DNA of 64,000 nucleotides, from assembly GCF_003352085.1 (NCBI RefSeq), contig NZ_CP025804.1:310001-374000 (forward strand). Reading direction: 5' to 3'. Positions 46,272-55,864 of the stretch are shown here, piece after piece. The notes under the pieces were generated by a model. It was given only the letters and a program-made list of their open reading frames with translations, was not told the origin of the DNA and made no database searches. The stretch comes from Sulfitobacter sp. SK012. Its GTDB lineage: Bacteria; Pseudomonadota; Alphaproteobacteria; Rhodobacterales; Rhodobacteraceae. A program made the translations under genes and the position numbers. Position 1 is the stretch's first letter. Each line of letters starts with the position of its first letter.

Positions 46272-47164
46272 GCCTTTTCTTCACATACCCCGCCCACATT
46301 CTGTTTTATGAGCCAGCGCGTGAAAAAAGCGAGCTCTGGCGGTTTGCTGTTGGCTTAGTGATGTTTGCTGCGATTTATGCGGCGTTGAGTTTGCTATTTT
46401 TTCAAGTGATGTTCTCAATCGCAGGCTCGGTTCCCAACTTGGTCAGAGATATCGAAACCGGCCGGACGGTTCTGTCGATGTACCTAACGCTGTTTAGTTT
46501 TGTGATGATGCTGATCAGCCCTGCCATTGTGGTACGCATTTTGCACCGCCGCTCTGCACTTAGCCTCTTTGGCCCCCTCACCGTCGCCATCCCACAGTTT
46601 TTCACAGTCACAGTGATGCTGATCGCTTTAGGGTTGGTTGTTGCAATCCTGCCGCCATGGGACATGGGTGGTCCACTGGTCCCCAACATGCCATTCGGCC
46701 GCTGGGCGCTGTTTTTACCGCTGTCTTTGCTGGCTGTGCTGGTGCAGGTCAGCGGCGAAGAGGTGTTCTTTCGAGGGTATATTCAACAGCAACTTGCCGC
46801 GCGGTACCGTACGCCTTGGATGTGGATGGTGCTGCCATCGCTTCTATTTGGCTTGGGCCACTACATCCCCGCAGCGGCCGGTGAGAACGCCCTGACAATT
46901 GCCATTTGGGCTGGGGTTTTCGGGTTGCTTATGGCGGACCTAACGGCCCGCGCAGGATCTATTGGTCCCGCGATTGCGGTTCACTTTTGCAATAATGTCT
47001 CAGCGATTTTGATCGTTTCTATGCCAGATCAACTCTCTGGGTTGGCGCTTTATCTTGCGCCGTTTGGTCTTGAAGACGCCGAAATGTTGGGGGCTTGGCT
47101 GCCTGTCGACTTTGCGATGATGTTTGTGTCTTGGCTGGCTGCGCGCTTGGCCTTGCGGCGCTGA
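46268..47164 (+). CDS. CPBP family intramembrane glutamic endopeptidase
   Basis: 298 residues with about eight membrane helices. The three CPBP (Abi/CaaX protease) motifs are all intact: EExxxR in SGEEVFFRG (Glu164-Glu165, Arg169), FxxxH in FGLGH (His198) and HxxxN in HFCNN (His239-Asn243). The family cleaves membrane substrates or prenylated proteins. The ATG overlaps the stop of the pseudo-ABC gene, so the two are translated together. That coupling suggests that the pseudo-transporter and protease act jointly, for example in regulated intramembrane proteolysis; this is inference. Confidence 0.9.
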   Translation: MSLFFTYPAHILFYEPAREKSELWRFAVGLVMFAAIYAALSLLFFQVMFSIAGSVPNLVRDIETGRTVLSMYLTLFSFVMMLISPAIVVRILHRRSALSLFGPLTVAIPQFFTVTVMLIALGLVVAILPPWDMGGPLVPNMPFGRWALFLPLSLLAVLVQVSGEEVFFRGYIQQQLAARYRTPWMWMVLPSLLFGLGHYIPAAAGENALTIAIWAGVFGLLMADLTARAGSIGPAIAVHFCNNVSAILIVSMPDQLSGLALYLAPFGLEDAEMLGAWLPVDFAMMFVSWLAARLALRR

Positions 47165-47224
47165 TTGCATTTCCCTTCGGCGCGCCTTATCTCAGTAAGC
47201 GATATTGCCCAAATAGGTCTGCCC

Positions 47225-48172
47225 ATGAACTGGATTTCGAACTACGTCCGACCTCGGATCAACTCGATCTTTTCGCGCCGTGAAACGCCTGAGAATCTGT
47301 GGACCAAATGTGACGAATGCGGGACGATGCTGTTTCACCGCGAAATCAGCGAAAACCTTAATGTGTGCACCAGCTGTGGGCATCACATGGGGATCACGCC
47401 GCGTGACAGATTCACTGCCCTTTTTGATGGTGGGATTTTTGCTGAGATCAAGGTGCCTGCACCGACTGCTGATCCGCTGAACTTTCGCGACCAAAAGAAA
47501 TACCCCGACCGCCTGAAAACCGCGCAAAAAACCACCGGCGAAGCCGAGGCAATGCTTGTTGCCAGCGGGGAAATGGGCCGCACGCCGATTGTTGCCGCCG
47601 CTCAGGACTTTGGTTTTATGGCGGGCTCTATGGGGATGTACGTGGGCAACGCGATCGTTGCTGCCGCTGAAGAGGCGGTAAAGCTTAAGCGTCCGTTGAT
47701 TTTGTTCTCTGCCGCTGGCGGCGCGCGCATGCAGGAAGGTATCTTGTCTTTGATGCAGATGCCCCGCACGACAGTTGCGATTCAGATGCTCAAAGAGGCA
47801 GGGCTGCCCTATATTGTGGTGTTGACCCACCCGACCTCAGGTGGCGTGACCGCGAGCTATGCGATGTTGGGCGATGTGCACATCGCCGAACCAAACGCGT
47901 TGATTTGCTTTGCCGGGCCGCGTGTGATCGAACAGACGATCCGTGAAAAGCTGCCTGAGGGTTTCCAGCGCGCGGAATATTTGCTGGATCATGGTATGCT
48001 TGATCGCGTGACGACCCGACTGAAGATGAGAGATGAGTTGATCTCGATTGTTCGGATGCTGATGGGATTGCCACCTGCGGTGCGTGGTGATTTGCCTGCG
48101 CCGTCCGAAGGTGGTGATGTGCCGCACGGCCTTTCGCCCGATGAAGCAGCGCAAACTGTGCCCGAAAAATGA
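47225..48172 (+). CDS. accD: Acetyl-CoA carboxylase carboxyltransferase beta subunit
   Basis: 315 residues from the ATG at 47225, where MNWISNYVRPRI begins the family sequence; a frame open upstream is not conserved. The zinc finger CDECGTMLFHREISENLNVC (partial) with CTSCG gives the Cys4 site, and GGARMQEGILSLMQM and SGGVTASYAM are the carboxyltransferase core. AccD works with AccA in transferring CO2 from biotin to acetyl-CoA for fatty acid synthesis. It shares its stop with the folC start, the classic accD-folC arrangement. Confidence 0.96.
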   Translation: MNWISNYVRPRINSIFSRRETPENLWTKCDECGTMLFHREISENLNVCTSCGHHMGITPRDRFTALFDGGIFAEIKVPAPTADPLNFRDQKKYPDRLKTAQKTTGEAEAMLVASGEMGRTPIVAAAQDFGFMAGSMGMYVGNAIVAAAEEAVKLKRPLILFSAAGGARMQEGILSLMQMPRTTVAIQMLKEAGLPYIVVLTHPTSGGVTASYAMLGDVHIAEPNALICFAGPRVIEQTIREKLPEGFQRAEYLLDHGMLDRVTTRLKMRDELISIVRMLMGLPPAVRGDLPAPSEGGDVPHGLSPDEAAQTVPEK

Positions 48173-49443
48173 ACGCGGCCACCTCGGATGTCATCCTTGA
48201 GCGGATGATGGCGCTGCACCCCAAAGTGATCGATTTCACGCTGGACCGGATGTGGAGTCTGCTCGAAGATTTGGGCAATCCACAGAACGATCTGCCGCCT
48301 GTGATTCACATCGCAGGAACCAACGGCAAGGGATCAACCCAGGCCATGATCCGCGCGGGCCTAGAAGCGGCTGGCCACAAGGTGCACGCCTATACCTCGC
48401 CGCACTTGGCCCGGTTTCATGAGCGTATTCGTGTCGCAAGTGAGCTTATTTCGGAGAGCACACTGACCGCCGTGCTGGATGAATGTTATGCTGCGAATGG
48501 CGGCAAAAACATTACCTATTTTGAGATTACAACCTGTGCCGCGATCCTCGCCTTTGCCCGGACCCCAGCCGATTACACTTTGCTGGAAGTCGGGTTGGGC
48601 GGTAGGCTGGATGCGACCAATGTGATCGATACGCCGGCGCTGTGTGTCATCACGCCGATCTCTATCGACCACCAACAGTTTTTGGGAAACACATTGCCCG
48701 AAATCGCAGGTGAAAAAGCCGGTATTATCAAGCGGCGCGTGCCTTGCATTGTCGGCCCACAAGAAGAGGTGGCACTGGAAGTTATCGAACAGATCGCTAC
48801 TCGGCATGGCGCACCCTTGTCGGCTTATGGTCAGCAGTGGCATATCAACCGCGAGGCTGGGCGCATGGTCTACCAAGACGAAACAGGTCTTTTGGATCTG
48901 CCTATGCCCAATCTGCCCGGTGCGCATCAGGTGCAGAATGCTGGCGCTGCGTTGACCGCCCTCCGGCACCTTGGTTTGAATGCGGATGCCTGTGAGGCAG
49001 CCGTTACAACTGCCTTTTGGCCAGCACGCATGCAGCGATTGCGGAGCGGCCCGCTAATTGATGCGGCAGGCGCAGCGGAAGTTTGGCTGGATGGCGGTCA
49101 CAATCCAGCGGCAGGCAAGGCTCTTGCCGCCCATCTATCTGAGCTGCCCAAGCGAGCGACCTACATGATTTGTGGAATGCTCAACACAAAGGACATCGGT
49201 GGTTACCTGCGTCCTCTTACGCCGCATACGACGACGCTTTTTGCGGTCTCAATTCCAGGTGAGGCAAATACTTTGCCCGCGGCGACCACCGCCGAAGCGG
49301 CTAAGTCCGAAGGTATCAATGCAGAAGTGGCACAAGATGTGCAGAGCGCTGTTGCACAAATTGTCCAAGACGATCCCACAGCACGGATTCTTATTTGCGG
49401 ATCGCTTTATCTGGCTGGCAACATCTTGCGAGAAAACGCTTAA
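48169..49443 (+). CDS. folC: Bifunctional folylpolyglutamate/dihydrofolate synthase
   Basis: 424 residues overlapping accD by ATGA. The ATP-binding HIAGTNGKGSTQAMI, YTSPHLARFHERI, LLEVGLGGRLDATNV and ISIDHQQFLGNTLPEIAGEKA (in parts) are all diagnostic, with DGGHNPAAGKAL near the C-terminus. The enzyme adds glutamate to dihydropteroate and to folates, giving the retained polyglutamate forms. It ends 18 nt before the convergent zapE stop. Confidence 0.95.
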   Translation: MNAATSDVILERMMALHPKVIDFTLDRMWSLLEDLGNPQNDLPPVIHIAGTNGKGSTQAMIRAGLEAAGHKVHAYTSPHLARFHERIRVASELISESTLTAVLDECYAANGGKNITYFEITTCAAILAFARTPADYTLLEVGLGGRLDATNVIDTPALCVITPISIDHQQFLGNTLPEIAGEKAGIIKRRVPCIVGPQEEVALEVIEQIATRHGAPLSAYGQQWHINREAGRMVYQDETGLLDLPMPNLPGAHQVQNAGAALTALRHLGLNADACEAAVTTAFWPARMQRLRSGPLIDAAGAAEVWLDGGHNPAAGKALAAHLSELPKRATYMICGMLNTKDIGGYLRPLTPHTTTLFAVSIPGEANTLPAATTAEAAKSEGINAEVAQDVQSAVAQIVQDDPTARILICGSLYLAGNILRENA

Positions 49444-49461
49444 GTTGCAGTTAGCCGGTGA

Positions 49462-50520
49462 TCAAAGACCCCAGCCCTCTGCTTGCATCTCGTGTAGACG
49501 CGAAGCTGTGCGCTCAAACTCAAAACTGCCTTCGCCTTCTAGGTACAGCATCTCGGGTTGGGCAGCGGCAGAGCAAATCAGGCGCACACGCGCCTCATAA
49601 AGCGCGTCGATCAGGGTCACAAAACGTTTTGCTTCGTTGAAATTGCTGCGCCCCAGCGTCGGAATATCATCAAGCAACAAAACACGCACCGCTTCGGCCA
49701 GCGCGAGATAATCACCGGCCCCCAATGCGCGTCCGCACAGATCATGAAACCCCGACCGGGCCACTGCATTGCGAAACGCGGGGATCACCACGTCGCGGCC
49801 CTTAACGCGCAAGGTCAAAGGCTCCCCTGCACCGCCTGCCAAATCGTCCCATACGGCATTCATCGCACTGCGGCTGTCAGCGTTTACGGGGCTGAAGTAT
49901 ATTTGGCTACCGGCCAGCCTGTCTTGGCGGTAATCCGTCGGGCTGGTTAACTCCCACACTTCCATCTGGTCTTTGATCAACTCGATAAAGGGCAAAAACA
50001 AATCTCGATTCAGCCCGTGTTTATACAGGTCGTCCGGCACGCGGTTGGACGTCGTGATCACCACCACCCCAGCCGCAAAAAGCGCCTGAAACAACCGCCC
50101 CACGATCATCGCATCGGTGATGTCGGTGATTTGCATCTCGTCAAAAGCGAGCAGTCTGACGGACGCGGCAACATCTGCAGCCACAGGTGCGATCGCATCA
50201 TCCACGCCGGTTTTGCGCACCTCGTGCATGGCTCCGTGGATTTCCTGCATGAAGGCGTGAAAATGCACACGACGCGCCGGGATATCACCTATGTTGTCGA
50301 CAAAAAGGTCCATCAACATTGATTTGCCACGTCCCACGCCGCCCCAAAGATACAGCCCCTTTGGCGGCGCGACAGGCTTGCGAAATAGACCTTTTTTGAT
50401 CGGCACCAACAGTGCATCGCGGATGCGATCAAACTCCGGCAAAACAGCCTCTTGCGCAGGGTCGGCGCGCAGGCTGCTGTCGGCGATCTTGGCATCATAG
50501 ATTTCGCGCAAACTGGTCAT
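49462..50520 (-). CDS. zapE: Cell division ATPase ZapE (AFG1-like)
   Basis: 352 residues. PPKGLYLWGGVGRGKSMLMDLF (in parts GGVGRGKSMLMD) is the AFG1/ZapE P-loop, followed by VHFHAFMQEIH, LLAFDEMQITDITDAMI and TTSNRVPDDLYKHGLNRDLF (in part). ZapE is a Z-ring-associated ATPase in E. coli; in alphaproteobacteria the homologue is often annotated AFG1-like. It is transcribed from its own start region opposite the MFS gene. Confidence 0.94.
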   Translation of the reverse strand: MTSLREIYDAKIADSSLRADPAQEAVLPEFDRIRDALLVPIKKGLFRKPVAPPKGLYLWGGVGRGKSMLMDLFVDNIGDIPARRVHFHAFMQEIHGAMHEVRKTGVDDAIAPVAADVAASVRLLAFDEMQITDITDAMIVGRLFQALFAAGVVVITTSNRVPDDLYKHGLNRDLFLPFIELIKDQMEVWELTSPTDYRQDRLAGSQIYFSPVNADSRSAMNAVWDDLAGGAGEPLTLRVKGRDVVIPAFRNAVARSGFHDLCGRALGAGDYLALAEAVRVLLLDDIPTLGRSNFNEAKRFVTLIDALYEARVRLICSAAAQPEMLYLEGEGSFEFERTASRLHEMQAEGWGL

Positions 50521-50634
50521 GAGATAGTCCTAACCTTCCGCCTGAGGTTTGAAAAGCAACCTGTCCTGTGCAATTTCCTAAATTGACCCAGCGGCCAAAC
50601 AAACGCACTCTGTCGTGACCTTTTCGGAGCCTCA

Positions 50635-51876
50635 ATGATGCTGCCACGTACGCCCCTTTTCTCGCCCGTTCTAATTGTGGGCTGCGTCATCATCATGGTC
50701 AGCTTCGCTATCCGCGCGTCCTTTGGCGTATTCCAAATACCGATCGCTGAGGAATTCGGCTGGCTGCGCGCTGAATTTTCTTTGGCCATCGCAATCCAAA
50801 ACCTCGCATGGGGGATTGGCCAACCCATATTTGGGGCGGTTGCCGAAAAAATCGGCGACCGAAAAGCAATTGTGATTGGCGCGATGGTTTTTGCACTGGG
50901 GATGATGTTATCTGCGGGAGCCACCACGCCCTTTGAACATCAAACCTACGCTTGGCTAGTGGGATTTGGCATTGCGGGAACCGGGTTTGGCGTCATCCTC
51001 GCTGTGGTTGGACGGGCCGCGTCGGATGACAACCGTTCCATGGCGTTGGCGGTAGTCACGGCAGCAGGCAGCTTTGGGCAAATCTTTGGGCCACCGCTTG
51101 CTGAATGGATGCTGGGGTTTATGCCTTGGCAGTCGGTCTTCATGATTTTTGCGGTCCTGATTCTGTCGGTTCTCCTGACCCTGCCCATGATGCGCGCACC
51201 TGTGGTTAATACCCGCGTCGAGCTTGAAGAAACCATGGGGCAGATGCTCGTAAAAGCCTTTCGCGACCCAAGTTATACGTTGATCTTTTTGGGGTTCTTT
51301 TCCTGCGGCTATCAGCTTGGTTTTATCACCGCGCATTTTCCAGCCTTCGTGACCGAACTGTGTGGGCCAATTATGGTGGGCGGGGTACTTCACAGCATTG
51401 GTGTCACCACGACCAGCGCACTGGGGGCCGTTGCGATTTCGCTCATTGGGATGGCCAATATTGGAGGGGCCTTGCTGGCAGGTTGGGCCGGCAACCGGTT
51501 TTCAAAGAAGTACTTGTTGGCTGGCATCTATACGGGCCGAACGATTGCAGGGGCACTCTTCATTATGTTTCCGATCACCCCAACCAGCGTCATCTTTTTC
51601 TCCATCGTGATGGGCTCACTGTGGCTGGCAACAGTACCTCTGACTTCGGGTTTGGTCGCGTATATCTATGGGGTGCGCTATATGGGCACGCTCTACGGGA
51701 TCATCTTTTTCAGCCACCAGCTGGGCAGTTTCTTAGGTGTTTGGCTGGGTGGGCGGATGTATGATGCCTATGGCAGCTACACCACGGTGTGGTGGATCGG
51801 GGTAGGCGTTGGGGCGCTAAGTGCCGTGTTGCATCTTCCGGTCCGCGAAAAGCCATTGGCCGTGCAGACTGCGTAA
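50635..51876 (+). CDS. MFS transporter
   Basis: 413 residues with twelve predicted membrane segments. The GGAG in front of the ATG at 50635 fixes the start, with a second ATG immediately after. The segment SFAIRASFGVFQIPIAEEFGW and WLRAEFSLAIAIQNLAWG (in parts) is seen in monocarboxylate/oxalate-like MFS groups. The substrate cannot be read from the sequence. It stands alone, divergent from zapE. Confidence 0.9.
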   Translation: MMLPRTPLFSPVLIVGCVIIMVSFAIRASFGVFQIPIAEEFGWLRAEFSLAIAIQNLAWGIGQPIFGAVAEKIGDRKAIVIGAMVFALGMMLSAGATTPFEHQTYAWLVGFGIAGTGFGVILAVVGRAASDDNRSMALAVVTAAGSFGQIFGPPLAEWMLGFMPWQSVFMIFAVLILSVLLTLPMMRAPVVNTRVELEETMGQMLVKAFRDPSYTLIFLGFFSCGYQLGFITAHFPAFVTELCGPIMVGGVLHSIGVTTTSALGAVAISLIGMANIGGALLAGWAGNRFSKKYLLAGIYTGRTIAGALFIMFPITPTSVIFFSIVMGSLWLATVPLTSGLVAYIYGVRYMGTLYGIIFFSHQLGSFLGVWLGGRMYDAYGSYTTVWWIGVGVGALSAVLHLPVREKPLAVQTA

Positions 51877-51906
51877 CTTTTGTTGGTCTAAGGCTAAGTT
51901 ATTGCG

Positions 51907-51996
51907 ATGCCTTTAGCCGCACATCTGGAATTGGAGAGATCACGCCGGCACAGGCAGCGCGACTATTTCAAGGGTTGGGACGACGATCGGGCTTAA
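51907..51996 (+). CDS. 29-codon ORF at the MFS/ocd boundary, doubtful
   Basis: MPLAAHLELERSRRHRQRDY then FKGWDDDRA, stop TAA at 51994. The highly charged composition looks protein-like but AAGG lies 13 nt upstream, which is weak, and its end overlaps the end of the convergent ocd-like gene. May be the remnant of a longer gene or chance. Confidence 0.2.
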   Translation: MPLAAHLELERSRRHRQRDYFKGWDDDRA

Positions 51997-52913
51997 TGCG
52001 TGTCCTTCCAGCGCTCCAGTATGTAGCGGCTTGTCAGCAGGTCCAAATGTGCGCCACCGCCATTTTTACACAGGGTGATTTCGTCATCATTCTTGCGGGT
52101 GAAACGATCTAGGTCGTAGTAATCTGCCACGACATCCTCGCGTTTGAACGTGCCTGCCTCTAAAGGGATTTTCAGTTCACCGATGTGCCCCACGGTGGTG
52201 TCTATGCTGTCGACAAAAACCCGCGCTCGCGACAGAGCCATATCATCAACCTCGCGCATGTTGGGGCGATAAGCGCCAATAAGGTCGATGTGCTGACCGG
52301 GTTGGAGCCACTCGCCCTTAAGGACCGGTTCCGTCGACATGGTCGCACTGCCGATAATATCAGCTCGCGCGACGGCGTCTTGCAGATCGGTCGCAACCTC
52401 AAGGCCCGCGATCTCTGCTGCCATCGCTTCTGCGCGGGCAAGGGTTCGGTTCCAGACCATAAAGCGGGCTTTGGGGAACGCCGCGGAATAAGCGCTGTGC
52501 AGCGCACGGGTAACTGCTCCGGCCCCGATCAATAGAATGGACCGGCTGTCGGGGCGGGCAAGCTTACGTGCAGCAAGAAGGCTGTCGCCCGCAGTTTTCC
52601 ACTTGGTCACAAGATGAAAATCAATGATCGCTTCGAGCGTGCCATCCGCATCATTGTAGAGATTAACGCCCCCATTGATGTTGGGTTTGCTCAAGGCGCT
52701 ATTTTCGGGAAACACGGTCGCAGATTTCACCGCCATACCCATTCCATCGATCCACGCCGCCCGGCTTAGCAATGTGTCCTTACCGCGGTAAAGAAAAGTA
52801 TCGCCAATCTCAGCCTTGGGCAGTTGGTGGCCCGCAGCCAGCGCATCCGTGAGTGCAAGCCAGTCCAATAAGGCTTCGCCCTCGGCAAAGGGTATGATCG
52901 GTATCTGGGTCAT
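51993..52913 (-). CDS. Ornithine cyclodeaminase/mu-crystallin family protein
   Basis: 306 residues. DTFLYRGKDTLLSRAAWIDGMGMAVKS (in parts), a Rossmann segment ILLIGAGAVTRALHSAYS, and VDDMALSRARVFVDSI match the family. Members reduce or cyclise ornithine, lysine derivatives or ketimines. Near the C-terminus KNGGGAHLDL replaces the KSVG-A-QDL of ornithine cyclodeaminase itself, so a different substrate is likely. Stop region lies beside the tiny ORF. The start overlaps the HAD gene stop (ATGA), making an operon with it. Confidence 0.85.
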   Translation of the reverse strand: MTQIPIIPFAEGEALLDWLALTDALAAGHQLPKAEIGDTFLYRGKDTLLSRAAWIDGMGMAVKSATVFPENSALSKPNINGGVNLYNDADGTLEAIIDFHLVTKWKTAGDSLLAARKLARPDSRSILLIGAGAVTRALHSAYSAAFPKARFMVWNRTLARAEAMAAEIAGLEVATDLQDAVARADIIGSATMSTEPVLKGEWLQPGQHIDLIGAYRPNMREVDDMALSRARVFVDSIDTTVGHIGELKIPLEAGTFKREDVVADYYDLDRFTRKNDDEITLCKNGGGAHLDLLTSRYILERWKDTH

Positions 52914-53530
52914 AGCGCTTGTTCGCGGGTCAAAAGCCCGGATTCAACCAACCTGTCAGCCCAGCCTTGCGGTCCCTCGAAATGATGCGTCTGCCAGCCC
53001 CGTGTGGCGGCCGCTTCGATATTCTCGACCCGATCATCGGTGAAAATAACGGCGTCGCCATTGAGCCCGGTGCCTTCTTCAAGAAGTGCGTAGATCTGTG
53101 CATCTGGTTTGGTGACCTGCATATGCCCGGAGATATAATCGCCGTCGAATGCGCGCAAAAACGGATAGTGGATCGCGGCCAAATCATATGTCTCGATGCC
53201 AAAATTGGTGAGCGATACGACAGGTATTTTATTGGCCTGAAGCGCCTTCATCAGGCGGACGGAATGGTCGATCACGGGGCACGCCATTTCGATCCAGCGG
53301 TCGTGCCACATCATGATTTCGGGATGCCAGTCGGGATATTGTGCAGCCAACGCGCGGACGGAATCGCCGAAATGTGCGCCACGGTCGACATCGTCATTCA
53401 TGGCTTGCAGATCAACAGCAGAAAACATCGCACGCCGCCGCTCAGCACCGATAACGTCATCATAGAACCGCTCGGGCAGCCATTCGATCAATACGTTGCC
53501 AATGTCAAAAACCACCACCTTGGGCGTCAT
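52910..53530 (-). CDS. HAD-superfamily phosphatase-like protein
   Basis: 206 residues. Motif I is VVFDIGNVLIEW, the D-x-G-N-V form seen in HAD-IA glucose-1-phosphatase YihX; motif II is VSLTNFG, motif III the Lys of QVTKPDAQIY, and motif IV IFTDDRVENIEAA. It is thus a probable Mg2+-dependent phosphatase of unknown substrate, containing the small cap used by the YihX group. It overlaps the downstream ocd-like gene by ATGA. Confidence 0.88.
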   Translation of the reverse strand: MTPKVVVFDIGNVLIEWLPERFYDDVIGAERRRAMFSAVDLQAMNDDVDRGAHFGDSVRALAAQYPDWHPEIMMWHDRWIEMACPVIDHSVRLMKALQANKIPVVSLTNFGIETYDLAAIHYPFLRAFDGDYISGHMQVTKPDAQIYALLEEGTGLNGDAVIFTDDRVENIEAAATRGWQTHHFEGPQGWADRLVESGLLTREQAL

Positions 53531-53576
53531 ATGTAATTCCTTCTGCAGTCGCTCATGCGGAGCACGGACCGTGCCT

Positions 53577-54032
53577 TCAGACCTGCCGCGCAGCCGCGCG
53601 CAATTCGCGCTCTAGTGCTTCCAGAAAACGGGAGCGGTCTGCTTTTGTAAAGGCTTTGCCGCTGCCTTGCCGAAACGGATCAGCCGCGCGCAAGTCTGTC
53701 ATGAGGTCTCGTGTGGCCAGCACATTGCCAATATTGGCTGATGTCAGTGCCTCGCCGTTATGCTTGAGCACCCGCGCGCCCGCTTCGACGCAGCGCGCTG
53801 CCAGCGGGATATCCCCTGTGACGACGACATCGCCCTTGCCACAACGCTCTGCGATCCAGATATCCGCAATGTCAGGTCCGTCAGGCACGATTACGGTCTC
53901 TACCAATGGGTTCTGCGATGGCCGTAATCCGCCGTTTGAAACAACATACATCCGCACCTTATGGCGCGTAGCGACACGTTCGGCTTCTTGTTTGACGGGG
54001 CACGCATCTGCGTCGATATAAAGTGCTGTCAT
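53577..54032 (-). CDS. YaiI/YqxD family protein (DUF188)
   Basis: 151 residues beginning [20 protein letters not shown], with [16 protein letters not shown] and [20 protein letters not shown], the conserved DUF188 acidic residues of a PIN-like nuclease fold. Biochemical role not established. It is 6 nt from fghA on the same strand. A 46-nt gap separates it from the HAD gene. Confidence 0.93.
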   Translation of the reverse strand: MTALYIDADACPVKQEAERVATRHKVRMYVVSNGGLRPSQNPLVETVIVPDGPDIADIWIAERCGKGDVVVTGDIPLAARCVEAGARVLKHNGEALTSANIGNVLATRDLMTDLRAADPFRQGSGKAFTKADRSRFLEALERELRAAARQV

Positions 54033-54038
54033 CGCAGT

Positions 54039-54872
54039 TCACTGCCCATAAAGCGCCTCAGCGTGGAAGGACACGTGGTCTTCCATAAAGGTCGAGATGA
54101 AGAAATAGCTGTGATCATATCCGGGCTGCATGCGGAAAATTCCCTGCTGGCGGCGTGTGGTCATTGCATTCGCAAGTGCTTCAGGCTTCAGCAGATCCAA
54201 AAACTGATCCTGCGTCCCTTGATCGATCAGCACTGGCCCATCAAAACCTTTGTCCAGCATCAGCACGGTTGCATCATGCGCAGTCCACTCGGTTTCATCT
54301 GCGCCAAGATAAGCCGTCAGTTGCTTGCGGCCCCAATCGCTTTGCGTGGGGTTAGCTATAGGCGCAAACGCCGAAACGGAGCGATACCGGCCAGGGAGGG
54401 ACATCGCCAATGTTAGGGCACCGTGCCCGCCCATCGAATGCCCGGTGATTGCCTGTCGCGTCATATCGATTGGAAAATTCTCGGCCAATAGGGCAGGCAG
54501 TTCTTCCGCCAAATAGCGCCACATCTGAAAATGCGGGGCCCATGGATCTTGGGTTGCGTTGACATAAAACCCAGCCCCTTTGCCCAAATCATAGGCCTCG
54601 TCATCCGCCACGTTATCGCCGCGCGGTGAGGTATCTGGGAAGATCAATGCGATGCCTTGCTCTGCCGCCCAAGATTGCGCACCGGCTTTCGTCATGGCGT
54701 TCTCGTGGTTGCAGGTCAGGCCGGACAGGAACCATAGGATCGGTACGGGGCCATCCTTTGCCTCGGCAGGCAAAAATAGACCAAATGTCATGTCACAGGC
54801 GCAGGCATCGGAGGCATGGCTCACGACATGTTGGGTGCCACCAAAGCAGGTGTTCTCAGAAAGGGTTTTCAT
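54039..54872 (-). CDS. fghA: S-formylglutathione hydrolase
   Basis: 277 residues. The nucleophile elbow GHSMGGHGAL, the Asp in DQGTQDQFL and His in YDHSYFF give a complete esterase D triad; LWFLSGLTCNHENAMTKAG (in part) holds the oxyanion loop. The enzyme completes glutathione-dependent formaldehyde oxidation by releasing formate. The usual partner, class III alcohol dehydrogenase, is not in this window. Confidence 0.95.
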   Translation of the reverse strand: MKTLSENTCFGGTQHVVSHASDACACDMTFGLFLPAEAKDGPVPILWFLSGLTCNHENAMTKAGAQSWAAEQGIALIFPDTSPRGDNVADDEAYDLGKGAGFYVNATQDPWAPHFQMWRYLAEELPALLAENFPIDMTRQAITGHSMGGHGALTLAMSLPGRYRSVSAFAPIANPTQSDWGRKQLTAYLGADETEWTAHDATVLMLDKGFDGPVLIDQGTQDQFLDLLKPEALANAMTTRRQQGIFRMQPGYDHSYFFISTFMEDHVSFHAEALYGQ

Positions 54873-54934
54873 CGCGGCAGGCTCCTTTTGTGCTGATCTA
54901 TGGCTACCTGCGCAGCAGGCCTACAGCAAGGGGC

Positions 54935-55864
54935 CTAGGTAGCGGTGAGCCAAGCGATCACGAGGCTGACCGACACAATACTAAGCGCGGTTGAGAGCAG
55001 AATGGCCGCCGACACCCGTTGCGGCGCGACATTGTAATGCTGCGCCAGAATGTAGACATTTCCCGCGACCGGCAGGGCCGCAGCGGAAATGATGACGGTT
55101 GCTTTGAACGGATCGACCTTGAAGACCACAAAGGCTGCAAAAGCCACAAACAGAGGGTGCAGCACCAATTTACAAAAACTGAGCCAGCCCGCGATACTTA
55201 TGCGCTCTGCAGATTTGGACGCAAGCGACGCACCGATGGCAAAGAGGGCGCCGGGGGTTGCTGCGCCGCCAAGGATCGCGAGGAATTCATTTAGCGGCAC
55301 CGGGATGGGTATCGACAGGCCTGACCAGATCAACCCAAGCGTCATCGCCACGATCATCGGATTTTTAATCAGCCCAAGGCCGACTGTTTTCAAAACCTGA
55401 AGACTCATCCTGCCGTCTCGCGATCCGGTGATCAGAATAACAACTAAGGAAGAAAACAAAATTAGGTCCACGGAGAGCGCCAGAAGCACCGGGCCAATCG
55501 CCTCTGGTCCCAAAAGCAAAGTCAGCATCGGCACGCCCAAGAAACCCGTGTTTCCAATCACCGCGCATTGCGCTTCAATTGCTGTGGTCGCAACATCGAG
55601 TTTGCGCAGAAAGCAAACGACCGTCGCGATGCCGTAGACAAATGCAGTGCCCCATAAATACGCCGCCACCATTCGTCCGTCCCAGACATCCGCGAGAGAG
55701 AGGTTCGCAGAAAAACGAAACAACATCGCCGACAGGGCAAAATAAAATACGAATTTGGTGAGATAGGCAGTCGCTTCAGTTGTGAAAAACCGTGTTCGCC
55801 CAGCCCAATACCCAATCCCAATGATGGCAAAGAAGGGTAGTGTTTTGAGGAAGATGGCCAGCAT
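54935..55864 (-). CDS. AEC family transporter
   Basis: 309 residues with ten predicted membrane helices in two halves, split by a short loop near residue 150. The helices LPFFAIIGIGYWAGRTRFF, GNTGFLGVPMLTLLLGPEA and AALPVAGNVYILAQHYNV match the auxin efflux carrier/malonate transporter group. Substrate likely a small organic acid but unproven. It lies 62 nt upstream of fghA on the same strand with an ordinary gap. Confidence 0.9.
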   Translation of the reverse strand: MLAIFLKTLPFFAIIGIGYWAGRTRFFTTEATAYLTKFVFYFALSAMLFRFSANLSLADVWDGRMVAAYLWGTAFVYGIATVVCFLRKLDVATTAIEAQCAVIGNTGFLGVPMLTLLLGPEAIGPVLLALSVDLILFSSLVVILITGSRDGRMSLQVLKTVGLGLIKNPMIVAMTLGLIWSGLSIPIPVPLNEFLAILGGAATPGALFAIGASLASKSAERISIAGWLSFCKLVLHPLFVAFAAFVVFKVDPFKATVIISAAALPVAGNVYILAQHYNVAPQRVSAAILLSTALSIVSVSLVIAWLTAT

